64,000 nt of DNA. Source: Ampelocalamus luodianensis. Its lineage: Eukaryota; Streptophyta; Magnoliopsida; Poales; Poaceae. The position numbers were made by a program, and so were the translations under genes. Where the stretch lies: contig CM070632.1 in the NCBI GenBank assembly GCA_036346255.1, forward strand, positions 46,884,896 through 46,948,895. Direction: 5' to 3'. Positions 1-11,030 of the stretch are shown here, piece by piece. Position 1 is the first letter of the stretch, and each line of letters opens with the position of its first letter. A model generated the notes under the pieces. The model worked only from the letters and a program-made list of their open reading frames with translations. It was not told where the DNA came from and searched no databases.

Positions 1-374
1 TACCGCACAAACCGTTTAACCCTAGCATCCCACATCCCCTTCCCTATCCCAGCCGCCGCCCCCCAATCCCCATCCCACACCATCTCCTCCTGGCCTTCCT
101 CCTCCAACATCCGATGCCATCTCCTTCCCAACAATCGAGAGACGCGGTGACGCTAGCTTCTTCCGGTCCTCAGGCCTCTCCCCCAACCCCAACCAAGCGC
201 AGCATAGACAGACAGGGAAAGAGAGATTCATATCCATCCTCGCCTCCCTCCCTTCCTCGGTTTTATCTCCCAGATCCCTTGGATTTGCCCATTCCTCCGG
301 CGATCTCCACCACCGGCACCTCAGAGAACGGAGCAAGAAGGCCCTAGGGAGGAGAAGGGAGAGGGGGAGAAAGG
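1..374. other. Probable 5' flank of SAR1 fragment
   Basis: C-rich and CT-rich sequence with no convincing coding region. It lies directly upstream of the SAR1-like exon, so it may be the duplicated 5' untranslated region of the parent gene. This is inferred from position only; the short ORFs here have no recognisable protein features. Confidence 0.35.
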
Positions 375-710
375 GTGCTGGCCTCACTCGGGCTGTGGCA
401 GAAGGAGGCCAAGATCCTCTTCCTTGGCCTCAACAACGCTGGCAAGACCACCCTCCTCCACACACTCAAGGACGAGGTACATACCTACCCGCGCCGGATC
501 TCCTCGGATCCGATCCGATCTGTTACTTTCTTGGTTTGGTAGATCTGATCGGTGTGTGTATTTGCATGTACTTTGATCGATGTAGCGGTTGGTGTAGCAC
601 CAGCCAATGCAGCACCCGACGTTGGAGGACCTCAACATCAGCAAGATCAAGTTCAAGGCCTTTGACCTCGGCGGCCACCAGATCGCCCGCCGCGTCTAGA
701 AAGACTACTA
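375..710 (+). pseudogene. SAR1: SAR1-like small GTPase fragment, two exons, broken
   Basis: Two pieces read as the N-terminal third of SAR1, the GTPase that starts COPII coat assembly at ER exit sites. Exon 1 (375-476) gives the helix leading into the P-loop, including LFLGLNNAGKTTLLH, and ends at a GT donor (GACGAG|GTAC). Exon 2 (about 598-710) follows an AG and reads through KIKFKAFDLGGHQIARRV, the G3 motif. The Trp codon after ARRV is TAG at 697-699 and a second stop follows within four codons. There is no start codon in frame before exon 1, and the later G4 and G5 motifs are absent. The retained intron points to a DNA-level duplication rather than a processed copy. Identification is firm from the motifs; I see no sign of function. 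Confidence 0.85.
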
Positions 711-1365
711 ACTCCTCCCCAACATCCGACGCCAACCTCCTCCTCCCCAACAGCCGGCGCCAGCCTATTCCTCCTCCCACACCGGTTAGCCAACCACTCA
801 TCCTCATCTTTGAATTCCAAAACAACAGATCTAGATATTGTCATGTTGTTGAGAGGCTAGATTGATCTGAAATGGTGCTGGTAGACATCTAGACTCCTCT
901 CGCACCGGTTTTTCCTTATTGTTTGTAGACATCTAGACAAATTGTGGCTCGTCCAACTTTCGGGTGTGGGTCCTTGTGGGGGGCCCGATACCCCGATGGG
1001 GGCAGGGAACGGGAGTGAATAGCACCCGAGGATAGGTTGGGTCAGGGAACAGGGCGATTTCCTTCTCTCAAGGGCGGAGCCGTTCCACCACTCCCCGTCA
1101 GGAAATAGTCCCGTTGCTATCTCTAGTAGGAACAAATCCTTGCGTTTAGACGTACGTCACCGTCGGCGTCGATCCATACGAAAATTTTCCCTATATACCA
1201 TTATTTACCGCATGCCCAGGGTCTCGGCCTCTTGAGCCCAAACCGAGTCCTTGCCTAGTCGCCACTTGCATAGCTAAACATGTTTGGTTTGAGACGGTGA
1301 ATTGCCATATGATCCTAACTACCAAGTCCAAACATAACCTACTTGTTTAGTTCGGAGAATGGAAT
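711..1365. other. Intergenic, nothing recognised
   Basis: No coding exon or repeat that I can name. Positions 960-1110 are G-rich and transposon-like in style, but no terminal repeats were found. Confidence 0.4.
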
Positions 1366-1509
1366 TCTTTTTTTGAATCCGAGACTTTTCCCCTCCGACT
1401 ACAGTAAAGAAAGAAAGCACCGCGAGGCACCTGCGCGAGCCACACTCGAACGCAGATGGACGGGAGCCCCAGCTCCCCATCTGCCAAGTGAGCTACACTC
1501 ACTCCTCAA
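1366..1509 (-). mobile_element. tRNA-derived SINE with target duplication
   Basis: On the minus strand the right end reads GTGTAGCTCACTTGGCAGA, which fits a Pol III A box. About 45 bases further is GCGTTCGAGTG, which fits a B box. The minus-strand 3' end carries a short A run (T run at 1368-1374). The 9-bp sequence GAATGGAAT flanks the element on both sides (1357-1365 and 1510-1518), as expected for target-primed insertion. The length of 144 bp suits plant SINEs. Such elements are non-coding and depend on a LINE for movement. The family name is not assigned. Confidence 0.75.
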
Positions 1510-1569
1510 GAATGGAATAAAATTGCTACTGCAGAGGGTGTGTTACTCGGAAGACTTGTCCATTATTCC

Positions 1570-1842
1570 ACTCCCCGTATCAAATGTGGAATATAGTTTT
1601 TGAGTCTTTTGCAGGACGACGCCGCGACGCGTCACACTCCCCGTATCAAATGTGGAGTATTTTGCAGGCCGCTGTTCAGACAGGATAAAGCAGCACGTTC
1701 ATCGACTACCAGAACCTATGAGGTCGATACTAGGGTGGCCCATTTGTTTTCGTTAGAATTGGATCATAAGTGTAGAAACTTATAAGGTCAATACTAGGGT
1801 GGCCTATTTGTTTTTGTTAGAATTATGTCCATAAGTATAAAT
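1570..1842. repeat. Short direct duplications
   Basis: CACTCCCCGTATCAAATGTG occurs twice (near 1569 and 1637). A block starting near 1716 recurs 64 bases later with a few changes (AGGTCGATACTAGGGTGGCC, then AGGTCAATACTAGGGTGGCC). This looks like local tandem duplication. No coding sense is visible. Confidence 0.7.
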
Positions 1843-2114
1843 GCTCATTCATTTTTGAAATTCTAAAGCATGTATGGTTTAATCTCGTATTGCCTAGTCA
1901 AGTGGTGGGAGAGCAATTTATAAGGTAAAGTTATTGCCACCTCTTGATACATGTGACACATGACATATGGTGATATGAGGAGGACTATAGTTAAAGTCAC
2001 TCACACAAATGCACGCTTGTATATTCGCGTGGCAATCGCGTGACTTGTGATTTGACCATGAACATGTTGTGAATCTAGTCCTCCTTTCTTTTGCTAACCG
2101 TGCATTTCTTTATC

Positions 2115-2576
2115 TCCTTTTAGACTAGTCTAACCAGTGGTCGAAATAATGTAGTAGAAGCCATAAACTAGTGTGGTTGAAATAATGTGGTCTAAGTCAT
2201 AGGCTAGTGTGGTCGAAAAACACTGATCTGATTCATAGACCAGTGTGATCGAAATAAAGTGGTCCAAACACAGTGATTGAGAAAACACTAGTCGAATACA
2301 TAGACCAGTGTAGTCGAAATAAAGTGATCGAAAAATAGTGGTCGGGTCTATAGACCAGTGTGGTCGAAATAATGTGGTCTAAGTCATAGGCATGAAAACA
2401 CCGATCCGATTCATAGACCAGTGTGATCGAAATAAAGTGGTCCAAACACAGTGGTTGAGAAAACACTAGTCGAATACATAGACCAGTGTAGTCGAAATAA
2501 AGTGATCGAAAAATAGTGGTCGGGTCTATAGACCAGTGTGGTCGAAATAATGTGGTCGAAATTGTAGACCAGTGTA
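2115..2576. repeat. Tandem array with 178-bp higher-order unit
   Basis: The array is built from short variants of AGACCAGTGTGGTCGAAATA. A composite block repeats with a 178-bp offset: ATTCATAGACCAGTGTGATC is at 2231 and again at 2409, and the following ~150 bases agree almost completely. The second copy lost a few bases near 2391. The small units are themselves imperfect palindromes (GACCAGTGTGGTC). ORFs across it are low-complexity and unlikely to be real. Confidence 0.85.
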
Positions 2577-3944
2577 TAATCAGAAACTGATAAACATTGT
2601 TTGATTACTATTAATTGGTTTTGAATTAGCAGTTACCAGTGGTTTAATATGTGTTTTATTATGTAGTTACTAGAGAGTAATTGTTTCAACCTTAAAAAGA
2701 TCTGGAGACATCCAGACCTGAAATCGATTGATTCACTTTCATTTTCTTCTTCTTCCTCTCTGTTCTACTGTGCTGGAGGGTTGTGCTGTCGAACTAAGTC
2801 GTCCCTTCTCCTCGGCATGTACCGGAAGGAGGGTGAGCGGTTATCTCTGAACTATTGTCGCAGAGTTCATCTGCACGGGGTGGTAATAAGATTTCTGGGC
2901 AGCGCATCTACGCGACCGCTCGCTTCACTGCTACATCTACGTTCTGCACTACTTCGAATCTGCGCTGCTTCTTGTTCTTCATCAAGCTCGACTGTAAGTT
3001 GGTTATGCGACCAAACTATTCTGTTATAATTCTATTATTGTATATGTTTAGAAGTGTAATGAGTTGCTTATTATTAGTATTGCTTTATGAATCTCTAGTT
3101 TTATGTGATCTTTGCCTCATAATAAAATCTGAAATTAGAATATTCTCCACATTCCCAACAGATTTAACGAGATGCGCATTTTCCCTCCCTCTTTTCATTT
3201 TCTTTCATAAGATAGACTCAGGGCTCGATGATAACACATTATTCGTCTAGAGTAATTGATGTAAAAGCTAGATACTTTGTGTTATTATTAATATAAGCCA
3301 AATGATTTTTCTAATAAAAAGAAGAAAAAAACACTTGCCTGGTCCACTGATCCCAGCTCTAGTTGTGTACATTGCGCGTAAGTTGAACCCAACAGTGCCA
3401 ACATAGGATCTGGGGACCCCCTCCTGGGTTCATTTATTTTTTACAAAAAAATAAAAAAATCTAGCATATGGTATGTATATTACAATATATACTCTTAGTT
3501 GGATAGATACTACATATTTATACCGCAAAATCGTTCATCAGCCCAATCCAACCAACCAACCACCCTTTATCTCAGCCCACTAGACCTCCTCCCTTAGGCG
3601 CCTCAGACCAAATCAATTCATTCCCACAAGGCCCCAACCGAGCAACCAAGTGAGTAGAGCTAACCCTAACCGACAGTCACCAATCACATCTCTATCTCTC
3701 TCGTCGATGCGAGCACAAGACAACACAAGCGAGAAGCGGCAGTGGTGCACGTGTGGTGGGTGGTCGAGCTGCCTAGGGGGGCGAGCTGCGAGTCGTTGAG
3801 GGGGGTAGGAGGCAGCAGAGGCCAGCGCTGCCGCAAGGGCGGTACGTGGCGGTGGCCGGGGAGAGGGTGAGGGACGGAGGGAGTGTGTGGAGCACGAGGG
3901 CAAGCTGGCGAGAAGGCAACGGCGCACGTCGACATTCCAAAGAA
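2577..3944. other. Intergenic, possible retroelement debris
   Basis: 2740-3160 resembles LTR or untranslated sequence in composition and ends in TTCCCAACA, but no partner end or target duplication was found. 3360-3944 has no recognisable gene. A CT/GA-rich stretch at 3700-3900 gives spurious overlapping ORFs. Confidence 0.35.
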
Positions 3945-4495
3945 GCCGGGACAGTATTGGCCTCATGACTCACTGTAATTCCACAACTAGCTTCTTTAGC
4001 ATGAAATTTTCATTTTAGCCCCTTGATCGCGCTGCTGCGCCTGTAACGCAGCAACGCAGTCTTCGCGCCGTCTGCCACGACACCTTCTTCTGCTGCGCCG
4101 AGCAGAAGCAAGCAGAAAAGCTGCGCTCGGCCGCGGCATGCAAGAAGCCAGCGCAGCGAGGCGGCGAGGCGGCGCGCGGCGCGCGCGTGGCGCAGCAGAA
4201 GCGTGGCGGGCGGCGCGCGCGCGCGGCGCGTGGCGCGGCAGCAGGCGATGGCGGGCGGGCGGCGCGCGGCGTAAGCGCGTGGGGCGGCAGCGAACTTGCT
4301 GCGCGCGGCCTACCTGCTGCGTTTTGGAGCCGCGGCGGCTCTAGCTGCGATGCGGCGGCGCGGACCATCTGCTGCGTTCCGGGCGCGTTATGTGGCTCTT
4401 TGCGTTTCACGAGGCGCAGCATGCGGTAGCGAGGGGCCATAAGCGGAATTCGTACCTCACGGAGGCCACATTTGGAATTACATTCGTTGGAGGGC
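3945..4495. mobile_element. Partial copy of the foldback element family, GC-rich core
   Basis: The left part reads ATTGGCCTCATG...TGTAATTCCA...CCCCTTGATCGCGCTGCTGC, matching the arms of the foldback element at 4680-6150. Its right end (about 4440-4495) is a diverged inverted counterpart with TTTGGAATTACA. The core at 4040-4430 is very rich in GC and CpG with CGCGGCG-type runs. ORFs on both strands there are compositional artefacts. No transposase is visible. Confidence 0.5.
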
Positions 4496-4679
4496 CAATA
4501 GCGTCCAAACCGTAATTTTTTTGCTGCGTTGTCGTAATTTTGCCCTACTCGGAGACTCGTTTGGTTGGGTTGGACCTACTCATAGTAAAAATCGAATCTA
4601 TTCGTCCTAGTAGAGCGGAAGACAACGATATATCATCTAGGATAGGTCACTATTATTTTTGCCATTACGCATGGATCCT

Positions 4680-6152
4680 AGAAGTCGGACGATATTGGCC
4701 TCATGGCCTGTAATTCAAAGCGGCTCCTTTAGCGAAATTTCCATTTTGGCCCTTGATCGCGCTGCTGCTGTTGTTGCAGCGACGCAGGTGTTGCGCCGTC
4801 GCGACTTGACGCCTTCTTCTTGCTGCTGCCGAGCAAGCGACGAAGAAGGCTGCGTGCTCAGCGCATGCGAGGAAGAAGTCTGCGCTTCGCACCGCGACAT
4901 GCAAGCTCGGTAGCGACAGATGAAGACCAGCCGCAGCATGCATGGAGAGAGAAATGAGAAGAGGGAGAGAGGAGAAAAAAAGAAAAAAAGAGAAAAAAAA
5001 TTTAGAAATTTATAGAAAATTCAATAAATTTTTTTGGAATATGAATATATTTAATAAAATAATTTTGAATTTAAATGAAGTTCATTTTAGTCATTTAAAA
5101 TATTTTTATTTTGTAGAATTTTCAATTAAGCTTTAATTAATCCATCGAACATTCATTTTATTTTGTATGCCTACATGTCGTGTATCTCTACATTACATGT
5201 CAAAGTTCATTCTTTAGTGTATCTCTACATTACATGACGTATGCCTTTGCGACGTTGTTGTTCTCCGGCGATACGACGTTCACAAAATGTTATTCCGAGT
5301 CTAACAAATAGTTTTTCAGAAGTAGGGGAAAATATAGCATTTTCGAATATCCTACAGCCTTCTCCTCTAGACCGCAAATATATCTTGCTATCAAGACATA
5401 GATATCACCAAAACGTAACTCAGCAAATCTCACATACATTTCAAGTCACATTGAATCATGAAACCCTAATTTTCGTAACCTAAAATTCGTACAAACATAA
5501 CACGTTTATGAAATTGGGGGAGAGATTACGTGGCGTTCGGGATGAATAAAATTATAGCAAATTTACACAACCGAGTGCATTGTGTCGGGGTGCTCCACGT
5601 AAAATTTCATAATTTATTGAAGTCGCCTCTTTTTATTTTATGTATGCCCACACAAGCACAATTTATATTTCGATGGATTAATTAAAGCTTAATTGAAAAA
5701 TTCTACAAAATAAAAAATATTTTAAATGACTAAAATGAACTTCATTTAAATTCAAAATTATTTTATTAAATATATTCATATTCCAATAATTTTTATTGAA
5801 TTTTCTATAAATTTTTAATTTTTTTTCTCTTTTTTTTTCTTCTTTTCTCCTCTCTCCCTCTTCTCATTTCTCTCTCCATGCATGCTGCGACTGGTCTTCT
5901 GCATGCTGCTACTGAGCTTCTTGCATCTTTGCGGTGGGGCGCCTGCGACTTCTTCCTCGCGCGCGGAGCACGCGCTTCTTCTTGCTTGCTTTTGCTCGCG
6001 CAGAAGAAGGTGTCTTCGTCGCGACGGCGCAACACTGCGTTCTGCGTTTGCTGGCCGCGAAAGCGCGATCAAGGGCCAAAATGGAAATTTCGTGCTAAAG
6101 GGCCGCTTTGGAATTCTGATGAGCCATGAGGCCATCGTCCCGACTTCCATTC
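4680..6152. mobile_element. Foldback-type element with ~460-bp inverted arms
   Basis: The left arm (about 4680-5150) and right arm (about 5665-6152) are reverse complements over nearly their full length. Both contain CCATTTTGGCCCTTGATCGC, a CATGCATGGAGAGAGAAATG block, an A/G-rich (or C/T-rich) tract, and GATTAATTAAAGCTTAATTG on the right matching its complement on the left. The ~500-bp centre has no convincing gene. Long inverted termini with a non-coding centre suit non-autonomous Mutator-like or foldback elements, but I could not fix a 9-bp target duplication, so the superfamily is open. Confidence 0.7.
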
Positions 6153-6862
6153 CAAATCCCTGATTCCCAAACTGGCAAACCCAATGCCCAAATCGGCAAG
6201 GAGCTGAAGGTGGGGGCGAGCTGTCAAGCGAGTGCCGAGGGCGGGCTGGGCAATGGGCGTACGTGGCAACAGCTGACAGCCTCGGGTGACTAACAACAGC
6301 CAGAGCCAGCAGATGCAACTAGATCCTAGTATCTTACTATATTTCTCAAACAACATGAATTGTCTTCTAGCAAATGCACATGTTTTGCAGTGTTCTCCTG
6401 CTAATTTAATTTCCCAATTGAGACCTATTTGGAATACGCTAGAATGATGAACACACAAACATAAAAGAAAGTATAGCAAAAGCATGAGTTAGGAATTCTA
6501 AGAGCTCATTTTTTTTATTTGCTAACTGTGATGTGGCTCACAATGTTTAACAGCGACACAAATTGGATTGTGCGCTTTGTGAGCCTCCCCTTAGCATTCT
6601 AAGTGTCCAATTCTTTGTTAAAAATCATTTTATTTTGCCAGATTAGGGAACCCACCAAAATTTCTCCATTCCACATAGCCTCTTAAATTTTTGTTAGGGG
6701 AGCTAAGTGCATTTCAAATATCAAAGGAGTTTGAAATCTATTATTTATAATCTTTATAGGATTCCAACTATGGATTTCCATATTACCCTCTAATTTAGAC
6801 CCGCAACAACATGTGGGAGAGACACCTAGTATTTTGTTAATTCCAAACATCCATCGTGAAAA
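6153..6862. other. Intergenic, nothing recognised
   Basis: AT-rich sequence without convincing exons. Short ORFs show no family features. Confidence 0.4.
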
Positions 6863-7028
6863 TCCTAGTGCCGTTTTCGCAGGTTCATCGTTAAAGCTAG
6901 TACGAGATGTCACAAGACTGCACTAGGTGCCTAAGTAATGAGGTCGGAGTTGGAAGGGGGTGAAGTCGGCATCGGTGGTGGTACCAACGCCAGGGAGGTC
7001 CTAGTGCCATTTTCGCAGGTTCATCGTG
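6863..7028. repeat. 30-bp direct repeat 136 bp apart
   Basis: TCCTAGTGCC(G/A)TTTTCGCAGG followed by TTCATCG is present at 6863 and at 6999 with one mismatch. The second copy lies inside the ORF at 6938. This looks like a small segmental duplication or a trace of slippage. Confidence 0.75.
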
Positions 7029-7240
7029 TTGTTAGCGCTGCGATTGGATCTAGATTTTGGCAGTTGCAAGAGGGCGGTTCTTATGATGATGAGGATATCA
7101 TCTTGGTGGAAGCGGCAGTTGAATCGAAAGCAGAGAAGCGACCGACCGATTGTTTCAAAGTTTTGAAATCATCTGAAGGTAATGGAGTTCAATCTGCTAT
7201 CTCATCTTCCTTACGCAGATCTATGGTGATGCAATTGTGA
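6938..7240 (+). pseudogene. ORF fragment cut off by CACTA element, possibly LINE 5' part
   Basis: A 100-codon frame starts ATGAGGTCGGAG and ends with a stop at 7238-7240, five bases before the CACTA terminus. Composition and style (Gly/Glu-rich start, then acidic stretch) are compatible with the N-terminus of the LINE ORF1 that resumes downstream near 12154, but I see no diagnostic motif. If so, the CACTA element separates the two parts. It could equally be an unrelated fragment. Confidence 0.3.
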
Positions 7241-7261
7241 CAGGCACTACTACAGAAAAGG

Positions 7262-7610
7262 CCTTCACAGATGGTTCAAAAACATCATTACAGACGGTTT
7301 TGTGAGTTGTCTGAGTTTATGAGTCAGTGATGGCATGAGGTCATCACAGACGGTTTTCAAACCGTCTGTGATGCATACTATCACAGACGGTTATTAACTC
7401 AGAACCGTCTATGATAGGGAACTATCACATATGGTTTGTAGCTAAAACCGTCTGTGATGATTCATATATCATAGACGGTTTGTAGCTGAAACCGTCTGTG
7501 ATGATTGATATATCACAGACAGTTTGTAGCTGAAACCGTCTGTGATGACTTTTCTCTATAGACGGTTTGTAGCTGAAATCGTTTGTGATGACTTTTCTCT
7601 ATAAAGTCTC
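7262..7610. repeat. CACTA left subterminal repeats
   Basis: At least five inverted-repeat units of the form TCACAGACGG...CCGTCTGTGATG with a short loop such as TTTGTAGCTGAAA. In CACTA elements such arrays are the binding sites of the TNPA-type protein; that role is family knowledge. Confidence 0.8.
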
Positions 7611-7641
7611 CAAGTAGTGGCTTCTTGTGCCTTTAACATCA

Positions 7642-7751
<110 letters not shown>

Positions 7752-7881
7752 CATAGTCCTCACCACTTTCGGGGTCATCCACACAATATGAAGAGGAAGG
7801 GACAGTAACCATGGGCAACTTCATCGAGTCCCTGCAAATTCAAAAAGCATGGCTGCCAGGAGAGCGTCAGGACATCCAATT

Positions 7882-8153
7882 ACCTAGATGTTGTTGATAG
7901 GTAATTGGACGTCGCTATGTTCAAAAAGTGACGTGGATGCGCATGTACTCCGACTAGGAAGTGGCTTCATGTATCAGCAACCAACCATTCATTGATATCA
8001 AGTCACCGTATCTTAGTTCTACGGTGACTTGACCTGAAGGAATGGTTGGTTGCTGATACATGAAGCCACTTCCCAATAGGAGCACCTGCGCGTCCATGTC
8101 ACTTTCTAAACATAGTGATGTCCAATTATCTATCAACGATATTCAGGTAATTG
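7882..8153. repeat. Near-perfect ~270-bp hairpin
   Basis: The arms (about 7882-7993 and 8037-8153) are reverse complements with few mismatches; both contain GGCTTCATGTATCAGCAACC or its complement. The loop holds its own perfect 12-bp stem, CAAGTCACCGTA/TACGGTGACTTG. Transcription would give a long double-stranded RNA suitable for small-RNA production; that consequence is inference. Confidence 0.8.
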
Positions 8154-8159
8154 GATGTT

Positions 8160-8990
8160 GACGAGGATCTAATAATCCTCATTTTACTATTTATCTATAA
8201 TTAATATTATAGATAAATATAACGTCATACGGTTATTAGGTATACCTCTTATAAGCCAACCAGGTGGTCGTAAGTCCTTCTACGACCACCTCTATAGTCG
8301 TAAGTCCTTCTACGACTACCTTATGATCGTAAGTTCTTCTACGATCACCTCTGGTCATAAGTCCTTCTACTACTAGTACTCAGTCGTAAGCCTTTCTACG
8401 ACTACCCTTTGGTCATAAATCCTTCTACGACCAACTTAGCTACGACCACCCCGCAATTAATTGGGTCCACTTGTCTGTAGGCTCAATTGATTACGGGATC
8501 TAAGCAGTCAATATACGTTGTTATTCTCTGGAGTAACTGCACGTAATGCGCCATTATCTCTGACAAGTAACTGTCAGGCGACGTGGAGGGGTTACTGCTC
8601 CGGTGATTACTACCATTATTACGTTCATTATACGGAATAATGAGGCGACTCTTGACCTGAAGGAACGACTACCTCTCAGCGCACTATAAAAGGGCTTCAG
8701 TCAAAGAGAATAGGGGCAGAGGCCGATTGATACACACAATCGGGCATTCGTAATCAGCGGGAGTACAAGCCTTAGTCTTTCCACTGATTGCAACCAGTAT
8801 ACTCAATACAATACACACAGGAGTAGGGTTTTTATTCTCTCCGGAGAAGGTCTGAACCTGTATAAAAATTCTCGTGTCTTTATGTCTGCGTGATCAATTG
8901 TGGAGACCCCCCAAATCAAATAATCTTTACGTAAGATCGGATCTAAAACAACGACAGGTGTCCTAACGCTCCCCTGGCAGCATGCTTTTT
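8160..8990 (+). mobile_element. LTR-like promoter segment
   Basis: There is a TATAAAAG box at 8685-8692, then a leader-like stretch and a tail with GAACCTGTATAAAAATTCTC and CGTGTC, in the style of rice Ty3/gypsy LTR U3-R-U5. No second LTR, primer-binding site or coding region is present, so it is at most a solo or captured LTR. Exact ends are not determined. Confidence 0.4.
8266..8453. repeat. Palindromic minisatellite GTCGTAAGTCCTTCTACGAC
   Basis: Six to seven imperfect copies of a ~30-bp unit, (G/A)TCGTAAGTCCTTCTACGA followed by a variable spacer. Each unit is itself a short imperfect inverted repeat. Copies differ by several bases, which points to old tandem expansion. Confidence 0.85.
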
Positions 8991-9084
8991 GAATTTGCAG
9001 GGGCTCGATGAAGTTGCTCGTGGCTACTGTCTCTTCCTCCTCATGCTGCGTGGACGACCCCCCGAAAGTGGCTGAGGGACTAAA

Positions 9085-9119
<35 letters not shown>

Positions 9120-9177
9120 GATGCCGATTTTAAAGGCACAAGCAGCCACTGCTTAGAGACTTTATAGAGAAGAGATC

Positions 9178-10080
9178 ATGAATAGAATGGTAAGACGTAC
9201 CTGGCAAAGGTGAAATGAATGGCGAGAGGCTAGTTGATTACATAGACAAAGGTAAGATTAAGAAGATTGATTATTGCTCTCAGAAAGCTAATTGCACAAG
9301 ATTAAAACTTTCTAATATATTCAGACTAGTTCAAACAAATCAACCAAAATTAACTTATTACATAGGAATAAAATCTATCAAGATACTATCAACTGTGATG
9401 TAGGACAACAAGTATATCAGAATGTATAAATTGTATGCTTGAAATAATACAAGTATATCAGAACACCACTCAATGCTACTCAATGGCTCATATCACACTA
9501 GCAGTATCATCCATATCATCACCAACACCATCACAGAGCAAAGGAAAGAGAACGGGATAGAGAATAAAGAGGAGTAGTTTACCTCAGTGTGACACAGTAA
9601 TGGCGGCAAACACCACCACCAGCACTGCCGACATCCATCTCCTCACTATGCATAAATCAACAAAACATCAGAACACCACTCGATGCAAATCAAACCGTAG
9701 GAGAGGCAACCGGATGGAGAGACCCATGCGCAAACCTCAGCCAAAGAAGCAACCACCAGGAGGGGAGTAGAGAGGGGAGGTCAGCGGTGTGGGAGCAGAG
9801 GGGAGCGGCGTACCTCGATTCAGCGACGTAGATGGCGGGGCGAGCTCAATTCGGTGGGGGAGATGGCGAGGGAGATGGCGACGAGGTCGATTCGGCGGGA
9901 GAGATGGCGAGGCGAGCTCGATTCGACGACGGCGAGGTCGAATCGGTGGCGGGAGAGGCGTGATGCGGGAGCCCAAAGTCCCAAACCCTAGCGCGCGATG
10001 GGGAGAGGAATGGGCGAGAGTAAGGATGCTAGGGAGTGACGAGTTAGAGCACAAACCCTAGCGCGTGGGCTGTTATTAAT
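9178..10080. other. CACTA interior, no confirmed gene
   Basis: 9178-9720 is AT-rich without a recognisable gene. 9780-9960 carries GC-rich degenerate repeats of GAGATGGCGA and GAGGTCGATTCGGCGG that open ORFs on both strands (for example 9737-10054 minus). These have simple Pro/Arg-rich composition and no domain I can name. Confidence 0.4.
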
Positions 10081-10332
10081 AAAGGGATATCACAGACTGT
10101 TCTATTATGGAACCGTCAGTGACACTTATCACAGACGGTTCTATTATGGAACTATTTATGATATGGTTGTTCAAAGTTCTATGTTTTGAGCAGATATACT
10201 GTCATATATACATTTACATAACATGAAGAAATTACATGTTTATATATCAATTTTGTCATTTAAATACTACTGAAAATTTGCTTTAACTATGATACATATC
10301 ACAGACGGATATTTATTCCACTAAACCGTCTA

Positions 10333-10370
<38 letters not shown>

Positions 10371-10507
10371 CAACATATAATATATATAAATTTGATCACC
10401 TTCAAACTAGATTTTTTTCATTTGGAATTTACATATGGCCAAACAGCGTGGCCACTCGCTTCTTACAAAGATTAAAAAAAGTAAAAACCTAAATAAATGA
10501 AGTTTTT

Positions 10508-11030
10508 CTAGTGGCCGAGGTAGGCTGCTATCTCCGTCTTCAAAACTTCGTAGGCGACGGCGTCGGTATCGGACGATTCGTGAGCGAACAAAGCCCGAAA
10601 TGTGTCCACCCGCTGACATGCTTGTTTAAGTGTCTCCCGAAGACCCTCGAACTGCTGAATCAAGAAAAATTGAGCTCATAGGTTCTCTTCCCTTGCTTGA
10701 GGGGTCTCGGCATGGTCGACTCACTCGTCCACCGCCTCGATTAAGCAGTCCAAGTGACGGTGAGCCTCTTAGGGACGCGCAACATCGTTGTGGAGGACCA
10801 CGTCGATGACGCGGTAAACTCGCCGTAAGTGGGAGATCACTAGGAAGACTCGGTGGAGGAGGATGTCAAGACGGCGGAAGGTGGTCACCACCTGCTCCGA
10901 CAAGCCTTGGACAAAGGAGTGAGGACACTATTGATCAAACAGTGTCCTTCCGCCGCATTGGCCAACGTACGGCCGGAGAGGTGCTCGTACAGTATGGCTA
11001 GGTGGGCGATCAATGCCGGCGACAAGGAAA
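10508..11030 (-). pseudogene. Decayed ORF carried inside the CACTA element
   Basis: One minus-strand frame stays coherent for about 170 codons, interrupted by four stops, and ends at TAG (10508-10510). The last part reads cleanly, including SDTDAVAYEVLKTEIAAYLG at the C-terminus, and upstream pieces such as RRLDILLHRVFLVISHLRRV are helix-prone. Two of the stops are TGA codons, each one base from a sense codon. I do not recognise the family. It could be a captured host gene fragment or an element-encoded protein. The overlapping ORF at 10885-11133 in another frame is probably a shadow. Confidence 0.5.

Noticed and set aside
1405..1500. A true tRNA gene
   Set aside because: A and B boxes are present but no cloverleaf with a proper anticodon arm is evident; the flanking duplication and A-rich tail indicate a SINE.
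2046..3161. Solo LTR ending TTCCCAACA
   Set aside because: The only candidate left flank (TGATT) does not match the right flank (GATTT), and the interior is a tandem array; not supported.
4015..4440. 141-codon minus ORF in the GC-rich core
   Set aside because: Ala/Arg/Pro-rich composition from CpG-dense repeats inside a transposon; overlapping ORFs exist on the other strand.
8266..8453. CRISPR-like regularly spaced repeats
   Set aside because: The genome is a plant, the units are diverged and spacers are irregular; it is a minisatellite.
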